Source of the DNA: Bacilli bacterium
GTDB lineage: Bacteria > Bacillota_I > Bacilli_A > RF39 > UBA660
Assembly: GCA_900757295.1 (NCBI GenBank)
Contig: CAAENH010000053.1
Coordinates: 1 to 8,082 of the forward strand
Direction of reading: 5' to 3'
Length of the DNA stretch: 8,082 nt
Shown here: positions 1 to 5,768 of the stretch, piece by piece
Position numbering within the stretch: position 1 is the first letter of the stretch
Layout of the letters: every line of letters begins with the position of its first letter
The notes under the pieces: generated by a model
What the model was told of the DNA's origin: nothing
Database searches by the model: none
What the model saw: only the letters and a program-made list of their open reading frames with translations
Translations under genes and position numbers: made by a program

Positions 1-447
1 AAAACTCAAAATATAGCTGAAAATAATTATCATTTTGAATATAATCTTGTAATAGATGGAAATAAAATAAAATATTATGGCGATAAAAATAAAAATATTG
101 AAGTTGGCTATAAAGAGGATTCAACAGGAATTATAAAATATTACAAAGAAAATGATTTGGTTTATAAAGTAGGATTAGATTCTAAAGATATAATAGATAA
201 TTTGTATTTAAATGTTAATGTGAATTATTTATCTTATTTTTATATAGATAGTTTAATTAAAGATTTAACACCTACTGTTATAGATAATAGTGAAGTATAT
301 CAAATAGATTCTAATTTAAAAATAACTTATGTGAAAGATAATAATATTATAACTAATATCATTGTTAATGATAGTTATAATACTTACGATTTAAAATATA
401 CTAAAATCAATAAAATACCTACTATAGGTGAGACATATGAATACTAA
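1..447 (+). CDS. Unrecognised protein, C-terminal part (5' truncated by window)
   Basis: The frame is open from the first base to the TAA at 445-447, giving 148 residues; the true start lies left of the window. The first internal start-like codon is a TTG at 157 with no good ribosome binding site, so the gene very probably continues upstream. I do not recognise the family. The visible part is rich in Asn, Asp, Lys, Tyr and Ile, has no cysteine, and shows alternating hydrophobic and polar runs typical of beta strands (around residues 13-30, 110-125 and 128-140). It has no transmembrane segment. This resembles the C-terminal half of exported or lipoprotein-type beta-rich proteins of Firmicutes, but the signal peptide that would prove export is outside the window. 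The gene is 19 nt upstream of the ligase gene with no terminator between, so the two are probably co-transcribed. Coding status is fairly sure; function is unknown. Confidence 0.7.
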   Translation, partial: KTQNIAENNYHFEYNLVIDGNKIKYYGDKNKNIEVGYKEDSTGIIKYYKENDLVYKVGLDSKDIIDNLYLNVNVNYLSYFYIDSLIKDLTPTVIDNSEVYQIDSNLKITYVKDNNIITNIIVNDSYNTYDLKYTKINKIPTIGETYEY

Positions 448-463
448 ATTAGTTAAGAGGTAA
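437..463 (+). other. Eight-codon open frame with its own ribosome binding site, in frame with the ligase gene
   Basis: An ATG at 437 follows the Shine-Dalgarno-like AGGTGAG at 426-432. It overlaps the last 11 nt of the preceding gene, reads MNTKLVKR and stops at TAA 461-463. It is in the same frame as the ligase ATG at 467, with one AAA codon between the stop and that ATG. It could be a former or alternative ligase start cut off by a stop, a coupling mini-ORF that passes ribosomes from the upstream gene to the ligase, or chance. The ligase has its own binding site (AGAGG 456-460), so this element is not needed to explain its translation. Confidence 0.3.
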
Positions 464-466
464 AAA

Positions 467-2326
467 ATGAAAAAAGAAGATTTAAAAAAATTAAAAGCAA
501 AATTATCATATTTAACAGAAGAAGAAAATTATTTAAGAGATTTATATTTAAAAGACTTAGCAGTTGGAAATACTGAAGGCCCATTATTAGGTTATTCTAG
601 TTTGGATAAGCAATGGTTAAAATATTATAATTTAGATAATAAAACTAAAGAAAATAATAAAACAGTTTACAGAGCTTTAATTGATAATAATAAAGATCAT
701 TTGAATGATATAGCTTTAGAATATTTTTATGCTAAAATAACTTTTAAAAAATTATTTGCAAATATAGAAAAAACTGCTCAAGCATTAGAAATAAACGGCA
801 TTAAAAAAGGAGATTTTGTTACTATTTGTGCACCTGGTATTCCGGAAACAGTTTACACTTTTTATGCATTATCTAAATTAGGAGCAGTGGCTAATATGAT
901 GGCTCCTCATTTTGATAAAAATGGTTTTATTAATAGAGTTAGCGACTGTAACAGCAGATTATTAATTGTTATGGATGGTTTTTATGATGAAATAAAGGAT
1001 GCTGCAAAACAATCCAAAATAGAAAAAATCATAATAGTTCCAACTTTAAATTCATCGCCAATTAAAGTATTTAGCAAAAAGTATAAGACAAATATTAAAA
1101 ATAATGAAATCAACTGGAATCAATTTATAAAAGAAGGAAACAGTTTAGTTTCTACTACAGAAGTTGAATATAAAAAAGATATGCCTTTAACTATGGTTTA
1201 TTCTAGTGGCACTACTGGAGCTTCAAAAGGAATTCTTTTGTCAAATGATAGTTTTTTGAATTCTGCTAATTCATATTTTGAAAGTGGCTTAGATATTTCA
1301 AGAGGGCAGAAATTTTATCAAATAATTCCAACATGGTTTTCTACAGGAATTAGTACTTCAATAAATTTACCATTATTATGCGGTGCAACTGTTTTTATGG
1401 ATCCACGCTTTGAAAGAAAAACTTTTGTAAAAAATGTTATAAAAGCCAAACCAAATTATTGTGTTGCTGCAACCAGCATTTATGAAGGGCTATTGGACAA
1501 TCCAAAATTAAAAAATAAAGATTTATCATATTTCACAAATGCTTTTGAAGGTGGTGAAGTATTAACTAAGGAAACTGCTTTAAGAATAAATGAAACTTTT
1601 AAGGAACATAATAATCATTCTAGTATAAAAGTGGGGTATGGACAATGTGAATGCGGCGCAACAATTACTACTCAAACTGATAACACTAAACATTGTAATG
1701 GATCTGTAGGTATACCACTACCTTCAATAAATATTCAAATATGTGATGAAGAATACAATGAAGTTGTAGTTGGTAATAGAGGTTTTATATTAGTTAAAAC
1801 TCCTGCTAGAATGTTGGAGTATTATAAAAATAAAGACGAAACCAATAATTATTTTTATATAGATGAATTTGGCCAAAAATGGAATTGTACTGGTGATATA
1901 GGGTACATGGATTATGATGGTAATTTATTTGTTGAAGGGAGAGCATCTGATTACTCTATAATAAATAATCAAAAAATTTATAATTTTGACATAGAAGCTG
2001 CTATAACAAATGTTGAGTATGTAAAAATGTGTGATGTTTTAACTAGTAGTTATAATAATGATGAATTAGTTGCTCATATTATCTTGGATCAAAAATATAT
2101 GAAAGAAAATAATATTTCTTACAATATAGATTTGTTAAAAAATATTCAAAATGAAATTTTGAAACAAACTGGTAATACAGATATGATCCCAAATATATTT
2201 AAAATTCGTGATGAGTTTCCTTGTGCAAAATCTGGTAAAAGAGACATTTTAGCAATGAAAAATGAGCAAGGTGGATTTATCAAAGTGGACTATCCTTGTA
2301 AAAATAAAATATTAAAAAGAAAATAA
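467..2326 (+). CDS. Adenylate-forming (ANL superfamily) acyl-CoA synthetase/ligase-like enzyme
   Basis: The product is 619 residues and is an AMP-binding enzyme, expected to activate a carboxylic acid with ATP and pass the acyl-AMP to CoA or a carrier thiol. Visible motifs in order are the P-loop SSGTTGASKG (246-255), the A5-type motif YGQCE (391-395, usually YGxTE), the TGD motif (475-477), the hinge GRASD (491-495), and the C-terminal SGKRD containing the expected catalytic lysine (Lys591). The first ~65 residues are a charged helical extension before the adenylation domain. The length fits a stand-alone acyl-CoA synthetase; there is no carrier domain, transmembrane segment or signal peptide. 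The glycine usually found after the hinge is replaced (IINNQKIY, 498-505). The ATG at 467 is 6 nt after AGAGG (456-460). It follows the unrecognised gene by 19 nt and is closed by a hairpin at 2314-2342. Superfamily assignment is secure. The substrate cannot be read from the sequence, and no acyl carrier or acyltransferase gene is visible nearby. Confidence 0.88.
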   Translation: MKKEDLKKLKAKLSYLTEEENYLRDLYLKDLAVGNTEGPLLGYSSLDKQWLKYYNLDNKTKENNKTVYRALIDNNKDHLNDIALEYFYAKITFKKLFANIEKTAQALEINGIKKGDFVTICAPGIPETVYTFYALSKLGAVANMMAPHFDKNGFINRVSDCNSRLLIVMDGFYDEIKDAAKQSKIEKIIIVPTLNSSPIKVFSKKYKTNIKNNEINWNQFIKEGNSLVSTTEVEYKKDMPLTMVYSSGTTGASKGILLSNDSFLNSANSYFESGLDISRGQKFYQIIPTWFSTGISTSINLPLLCGATVFMDPRFERKTFVKNVIKAKPNYCVAATSIYEGLLDNPKLKNKDLSYFTNAFEGGEVLTKETALRINETFKEHNNHSSIKVGYGQCECGATITTQTDNTKHCNGSVGIPLPSINIQICDEEYNEVVVGNRGFILVKTPARMLEYYKNKDETNNYFYIDEFGQKWNCTGDIGYMDYDGNLFVEGRASDYSIINNQKIYNFDIEAAITNVEYVKMCDVLTSSYNNDELVAHIILDQKYMKENNISYNIDLLKNIQNEILKQTGNTDMIPNIFKIRDEFPCAKSGKRDILAMKNEQGGFIKVDYPCKNKILKRK

Positions 2327-2342
2327 AACATTTTCTTTTTTT
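2314..2342 (+). terminator. Probable intrinsic terminator after the ligase gene
   Basis: A perfect 11-bp inverted repeat, AAAAAGAAAAT (2314-2324) and ATTTTCTTTTT (2330-2340), encloses a 5-nt loop, and the T-run continues to 2342. It overlaps the ligase stop codon (TAA 2324-2326). The stem has only one G-C pair, so it is weak by usual standards, but its place between two transcription units and the T-run support termination. Confidence 0.6.
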
Positions 2343-2346
2343 ATTG

Positions 2347-2355
2347 TGATATAAT
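2347..2355 (+). promoter_or_regulatory. Extended -10 promoter of the histidine kinase gene
   Basis: TGATATAAT at 2347-2355 is a perfect extended -10 element (TGnTATAAT). At 17-bp spacing the -35 position reads AACATT (2327-2332), a poor match, as is common for extended -10 promoters. The predicted transcript start is near 2362, giving a leader of about 48 nt. The promoter lies just downstream of the ligase terminator, which fits an independent unit for the kinase gene. The -35 region overlaps the terminator hairpin. Confidence 0.6.
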
Positions 2356-2377
2356 TATTTTAGAAAGTATAGAAAGG

Positions 2378-2398
2378 AATTGATTAATTTAATCAATT
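2378..2398 (+). promoter_or_regulatory. Perfect inverted repeat between promoter and ribosome binding site; candidate operator
   Basis: AATTGATTAA (2378-2387) and its exact reverse complement TTAATCAATT (2389-2398) flank one central T. The dyad lies about 16 nt after the predicted transcript start and ends where the ribosome binding site GAAGG (2399-2403) begins. Its size and symmetry suit a site for a dimeric repressor. As RNA it would be a weak hairpin with one G-C pair per stem. No regulator gene that could bind it is visible here. The symmetry is certain; its role is inferred, and AT-rich DNA yields some dyads by chance. Confidence 0.45.
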
Positions 2399-2409
2399 GA
2401 AGGTGGCAT

Positions 2410-3930
2410 ATGTTAACTAGTAAAACTTTGCTATTAATTTTCAGCATTATTTATGTTTCTGGTATTTCATTTCTTTATTTTTCTAAAGTAAGAATGAATA
2501 ATACAGAAAATAAGATTTATAAAATTCTTTTAATTACCAATATTATTGGGTTAATTTTACAGTTAGGCTGTGATGTTGTGTCATTTAAATATGATACGAT
2601 ACCAAATTTTATTTCTCATATATTTTATAAGCTATATTTAGTATATTTTCTTGTTTTTGTTAATTTAATGTTAATGTATTTAATATCAATTGCTTTAAAA
2701 GAAAAAAAAGAGATGGCTTTTAAATTAACTGTTTTTTCAATGATAGTTGAGTCTTTGATTTTATGCGTTTCTCCATATAAAATGTATCGTGATGTAGCAA
2801 ATAGGATATTTTATACTTATGGTATAGCAATAAATTTAGCATTTTTATTATCTATGTTTGTTTGTGCTATAATGATTTTATTATTGATGAAAAATATCAA
2901 AGAAATTCAAAAGAAAAAGAGTTTACCAATCTATCTGTTAATAGTTTCTGGTTTAATATCAGCACTAATTCAAAATGAATATCCAGATATAATTATAATT
3001 ACTTGTATGGAAAGTTTTATATGCTGTTTAATGTATTTTACAATTGAAAATCCAGACATGAAAAGTTTACAGGAGATGGAACTTGCAAAAACTAAACTAG
3101 AAAAAGCATATCGAGCAAAAAGTGATTTTTTATCAAGTATGTCTCATGAATTTAAAACTCCATTAAATATTATTAATGGTTTATGTGAAGATAATCTTCA
3201 ACAAAAAGATTTAAATAATATAATGAAAAATTGTAATGAGATTTTGGAAGCTAGCAATAATCTTATTCAAATGGTTGATAATGTTTTTAGTGTAAATAAA
3301 CTAGAATCTAATGAAATCAAAATAATTGAGAATGTATATAATCTAAAAGAAGAAATAGAAAAAGTAACTAGTTTATTTATAAATAAAATTAAAACAAAAA
3401 ATTTAAATTTTAATTGCATTTTTGATAATAATATTCCAGAAAAAATGCTGGGTGATAAAGAAAAAATTAAAGAAATTGTTAGTAATCTATTGTCTAATGC
3501 TATAAAGTATACTAATGAAGGAACTATTACTCTAAGCTTTAAATGTGAAGCGATAAATAAAAATAAATTAAAATTATTTATTAATTGCCAAGATTCTGGT
3601 GTTGGTATAGCAAAATCTGATATTGATAAAATTTTTAATAAATTTGAAAGACTTGGTAATAATGACTCTAATATTGAAGGTGCTGGGTTAGGCTTAGTTA
3701 TAACCAATGCATTAATTGAACTTATGGGTGGCAAAATTGAAGTTGATTCTCAAGTTAATAAGGGATCTATATTTAAAGTTGAGTTACTTCAAAAGAATTT
3801 TAATAATGAAGATATAATAGACAAAGAAATTGAAACTGCGTATGAGGAAGATTTCAGTGCAACATATGTTTTTGATAGTAAAACAAAAGAAGAATATGTT
3901 ATAAAAAATGGAACAAGAAAAAATAAATAA
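2410..3930 (+). CDS. Multi-pass membrane sensor histidine kinase, orphan
   Basis: This 506-residue protein has an N-terminal membrane domain with about seven hydrophobic segments (roughly 5-24, 36-55, 73-96, 104-121, 136-160, 173-188, 192-210) joined by short loops. A short charged helix (217-236) leads to the HisKA domain with motif SMSHEFKTPL (243-252) and phospho-acceptor His246. The HATPase_c domain follows, with the N-box around NLLSNAIKYTNEG (359-371), DSGVGI (395-400), an F-box FNKFERL (409-415) and GAGLGLV (424-430). All catalytic motifs are intact, so an active kinase that autophosphorylates and passes phosphate to a response regulator is expected. There is no large extracellular domain, so the signal is probably sensed in or near the membrane. 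A 46-residue charged tail (461-506) follows the ATPase domain. No response regulator gene adjoins it. The ATG at 2410 is 6 nt after GAAGG (2399-2403). It is flanked by its own promoter and terminator. The stimulus is unknown. Confidence 0.92.
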   Translation: MLTSKTLLLIFSIIYVSGISFLYFSKVRMNNTENKIYKILLITNIIGLILQLGCDVVSFKYDTIPNFISHIFYKLYLVYFLVFVNLMLMYLISIALKEKKEMAFKLTVFSMIVESLILCVSPYKMYRDVANRIFYTYGIAINLAFLLSMFVCAIMILLLMKNIKEIQKKKSLPIYLLIVSGLISALIQNEYPDIIIITCMESFICCLMYFTIENPDMKSLQEMELAKTKLEKAYRAKSDFLSSMSHEFKTPLNIINGLCEDNLQQKDLNNIMKNCNEILEASNNLIQMVDNVFSVNKLESNEIKIIENVYNLKEEIEKVTSLFINKIKTKNLNFNCIFDNNIPEKMLGDKEKIKEIVSNLLSNAIKYTNEGTITLSFKCEAINKNKLKLFINCQDSGVGIAKSDIDKIFNKFERLGNNDSNIEGAGLGLVITNALIELMGGKIEVDSQVNKGSIFKVELLQKNFNNEDIIDKEIETAYEEDFSATYVFDSKTKEEYVIKNGTRKNK

Positions 3931-3957
3931 AATGGTAACTTAAGTGTTATCATTTTT
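3929..3957 (+). terminator. Intrinsic terminator after the histidine kinase gene
   Basis: AAAATGGTAAC (3929-3939) pairs with GTTATCATTTT (3946-3956) in an 11-bp stem with one G-U wobble and a 6-nt loop. The downstream strand ends in five Ts (3953-3957) followed by ATTTTA. The stem starts on the last bases of the kinase stop codon. It separates the kinase gene from the rlmN operon. Confidence 0.7.
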
Positions 3958-3977
3958 ATTTTAATAATGTTTATTTA

Positions 3978-3986
3978 TGGTATAAT
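3978..3986 (+). promoter_or_regulatory. Extended -10 promoter of the rlmN-prpC-prkC-rsgA operon
   Basis: TGGTATAAT at 3978-3986 is a perfect extended -10 element (TGnTATAAT). No convincing -35 hexamer is seen 16-18 bp upstream, where the sequence is a T/A run. The expected transcript start is near 3993, only about 9 nt before the rlmN ATG at 4002, so the mRNA would begin within or right beside the ribosome binding site. The position after a terminator and before a four-gene operon supports a real promoter. Confidence 0.6.
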
Positions 3987-3990
3987 TAAT

Positions 3991-3995
3991 AGGTG
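3991..3995 (+). promoter_or_regulatory. Ribosome binding site that sets the rlmN start
   Basis: AGGTG at 3991-3995 is 6 nt before the ATG at 4002. A GTG at 3993 and an ATG at 3996 are in the same frame, but they lie inside or directly against this site, so 4002 is the better start. Confidence 0.6.
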
Positions 3996-4001
3996 ATGAT
4001 T

Positions 4002-5021
4002 ATGAATAATATTTTTAACTATAAATTAAGTGATTTAGAAGATTATTTTGTTGCTTTAGGAGAAAAAAAGTTTAAAGCAAGACAGATATATGATTGGCTC
4101 TATAAAAAACAAGTTTATGATTTTAAAGATATGACTAATATAAAAAAAGATTTAATAGATAAACTAGCTGAGAATTTTAATACTGATATGATAAAAATAG
4201 TAAAAAAACAAGAAGATAAGACAGCTAGTAAATATCTATTTAAACTGTTTGATGATAACTACATTGAAGCTGTTTTAATGTATCATGATTATGGTATAAG
4301 TGTCTGTGTATCAAGTCAAGTTGGTTGTAATATGGGATGTAAATTTTGTGAAAGTGGGAGATTAAAAAAAGTTAGAAACTTAGAAACTTATGAAATGGTA
4401 GAACAAATATTACTAATAGAACAAGATATAAAACAACGTATCTCTTCGGTAGTTATTATGGGTATTGGTGAACCATTTGACAATTATAATAATGTTCTTA
4501 ATTTTATCAAAATAATTAATAGTGATTTAGGTATTGCTATTGGTGCTAGACATATAACGGTATCTACTTGTGGTCTTATTCCTAAAATAAAAGAATTTAG
4601 TAATGAAAATATTCAAGTTAATCTTGCTGTTTCTTTACATGCTCCTAATAATGTTTTAAGAAATAAAATTATGCCTATAAATAAAGCATATCCTCTAAAA
4701 GATTTGATAGTAACTTTAAAAGAATATATTAAAAAAACTAATAGACGAGTAACTATAGAATATGTTATATTAGATAAGGTAAATGATAGTAGAGAAAATG
4801 CTTTAGAACTTGCTAATTTACTAAAAGGAATGAATGTTTATGTTAATTTAATTCCTTATAATGAAACAAATAATTTAGATTTTAAAAAAAGTGATCGAAG
4901 TAACATTTTAAAATTTTATGATACTTTAAAGAAACAAAAGATTAATGTGACTATAAGAAAAGAGTTTGGCGCTAATATTGATGGTGCATGTGGTCAATTA
5001 AGAAGCAAAGAGGTGGATTAA
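4002..5021 (+). CDS. rlmN: Dual-specificity 23S rRNA/tRNA adenine-C2 methyltransferase RlmN
   Basis: RlmN is a radical SAM enzyme that methylates C2 of A2503 in 23S rRNA and of A37 in some tRNAs, acting in the cytoplasm and tuning translational accuracy. The 339-residue product has the RlmN N-terminal accessory region (KFKARQIYDWLY, 23-34). The iron-sulfur cluster motif CNMGCKFC (Cys109, Cys113, Cys116; CX3CX2C) sits after SSQVG. GIGEP (154-158), HITVSTCG (184-191) and SLHAP (211-215) follow, and the C-terminal GACGQLR (328-334) holds Cys330, the methyl-carrying cysteine position of the family. GEP and STCG match RlmN rather than the resistance enzyme Cfr (GEA and STIG). It is slightly shorter than E. 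coli RlmN, as is usual in Firmicutes. The gene is first in the operon here, and its TAA directly abuts the prpC GTG. The order rlmN-prpC-prkC-rsgA is the B. subtilis order, which supports the assignment. Confidence 0.95.
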   Translation: MNNIFNYKLSDLEDYFVALGEKKFKARQIYDWLYKKQVYDFKDMTNIKKDLIDKLAENFNTDMIKIVKKQEDKTASKYLFKLFDDNYIEAVLMYHDYGISVCVSSQVGCNMGCKFCESGRLKKVRNLETYEMVEQILLIEQDIKQRISSVVIMGIGEPFDNYNNVLNFIKIINSDLGIAIGARHITVSTCGLIPKIKEFSNENIQVNLAVSLHAPNNVLRNKIMPINKAYPLKDLIVTLKEYIKKTNRRVTIEYVILDKVNDSRENALELANLLKGMNVYVNLIPYNETNNLDFKKSDRSNILKFYDTLKKQKINVTIRKEFGANIDGACGQLRSKEVD

Positions 5022-5768
5022 GTGAAAGCATTTTATTTAACTGATGCTGGCAGAATAAGAGATCATAATGAAGATAGTGTAACAATTTTAAAAAACTTAA
5101 ATAATGAATATTTAATGATTGTTGCAGATGGAATGGGCGGACATAGAGCAGGAGAAGTAGCTTCCTCTTTAGCTGTTGCTCATCTTGGAAAACGATTTAC
5201 AGAAACAGCATCCGTTGGTTCTAAATTAGATGCAGTAAATTGGCTTAAAGATAATATAAATGAAATAAATAAGGCAATTATTGATTATACAAAAGATTAT
5301 CCAGAAACAACTGGAATGGGAACTACTTTAGTAGTAGCTGTTTTGACAAAAGATTATTTAATTTTTGGAAATATTGGTGATTCTGTAGGTTATGTTGTTA
5401 AGAATAATAAACTACATAAAGTTACTAAAGAACATACTTTAGTAAACTTACTTGTAAGTACTGGGGAGCTAACTGAAGAAGAAGCTAAGAATCATCCTAA
5501 AAGAAATGTTTTAATGAAAGCATTAGGTGCTGCTGAAGTATGCGAACTTGATATATTTGATGTTGATACAGATGTTGATGGTATAATGCTTTGCAGTGAT
5601 GGTTTGACAAATATGTTAACTGTTGAACAAATTGAAAGAGTTTTAAATGATGAGGAATTAAATATAGAACAGAAAGTAGTTAAATTGATTAGAAAGAGTA
5701 ATGCTAGGGGTGGCACTGATAATATAACTATTGCTTATTTAGTTAATGAAAGTGAGGATACGTTATAA
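5022..5768 (+). CDS. prpC: PP2C-family Ser/Thr protein phosphatase PrpC (Stp)
   Basis: PrpC removes phosphate from Ser/Thr of proteins phosphorylated by PrkC, and from PrkC itself, using a two-metal centre. The 248-residue cytoplasmic protein shows the PPM motifs in order: DAGRIRDHNEDS (8-19, with phosphate-binding Arg13 and metal-site Asp18), ADGMGGH (35-41, Asp36), TGMGTTLVVA (97-106), GDSVGYV (119-125), CSDGLTNML (191-199, Asp193) and GGTDNITI (230-237, Asp233). All metal-site acids are present. The usual GDSR motif is GDSV here. The length matches the bacterial family. The start is GTG at 5022, directly after the rlmN stop and 5 nt after AGGTGG (5011-5016); there is no better start and the N-terminus aligns with known PrpC. 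Its stop overlaps the prkC start by one base (TAATG), so phosphatase and kinase are probably translationally coupled. Confidence 0.96.
   Translation: MKAFYLTDAGRIRDHNEDSVTILKNLNNEYLMIVADGMGGHRAGEVASSLAVAHLGKRFTETASVGSKLDAVNWLKDNINEINKAIIDYTKDYPETTGMGTTLVVAVLTKDYLIFGNIGDSVGYVVKNNKLHKVTKEHTLVNLLVSTGELTEEEAKNHPKRNVLMKALGAAEVCELDIFDVDTDVDGIMLCSDGLTNMLTVEQIERVLNDEELNIEQKVVKLIRKSNARGGTDNITIAYLVNESEDTL

Noticed and set aside
157..159. TTG at 157 as the real start of the first gene
   Set aside because: The frame stays open to position 1 with uniform composition and there is no Shine-Dalgarno sequence before the TTG.
2380..2400. Six-codon TTG-started leader peptide (MINLIN) before the histidine kinase
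   Set aside because: The AAAGG upstream is only about 2 nt from the TTG, too close for good initiation, and the frame is made by the inverted repeat itself. No amino-acid run suggests attenuation.
3267..3734. 155-residue open frame on the minus strand inside the histidine kinase gene
   Set aside because: It lies wholly antisense to a conserved HisKA/HATPase coding region, has no domain sense and is a by-product of AT-rich coding sequence.
3993..4001. Upstream in-frame GTG (3993) or ATG (3996) as rlmN start
   Set aside because: They lie inside or directly against the AGGTG ribosome binding site; ATG 4002 has correct 6-nt spacing.
4002..5021. Cfr-type A2503 C8 methyltransferase (antibiotic resistance)
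   Set aside because: GIGEP and HITVSTCG match RlmN, while Cfr has GEA and STIG at these places; the operon context is also that of housekeeping rlmN.
5492..5716. 74-residue minus-strand open frame inside prpC
   Set aside because: It is antisense to conserved PP2C motifs and has no supporting protein features.
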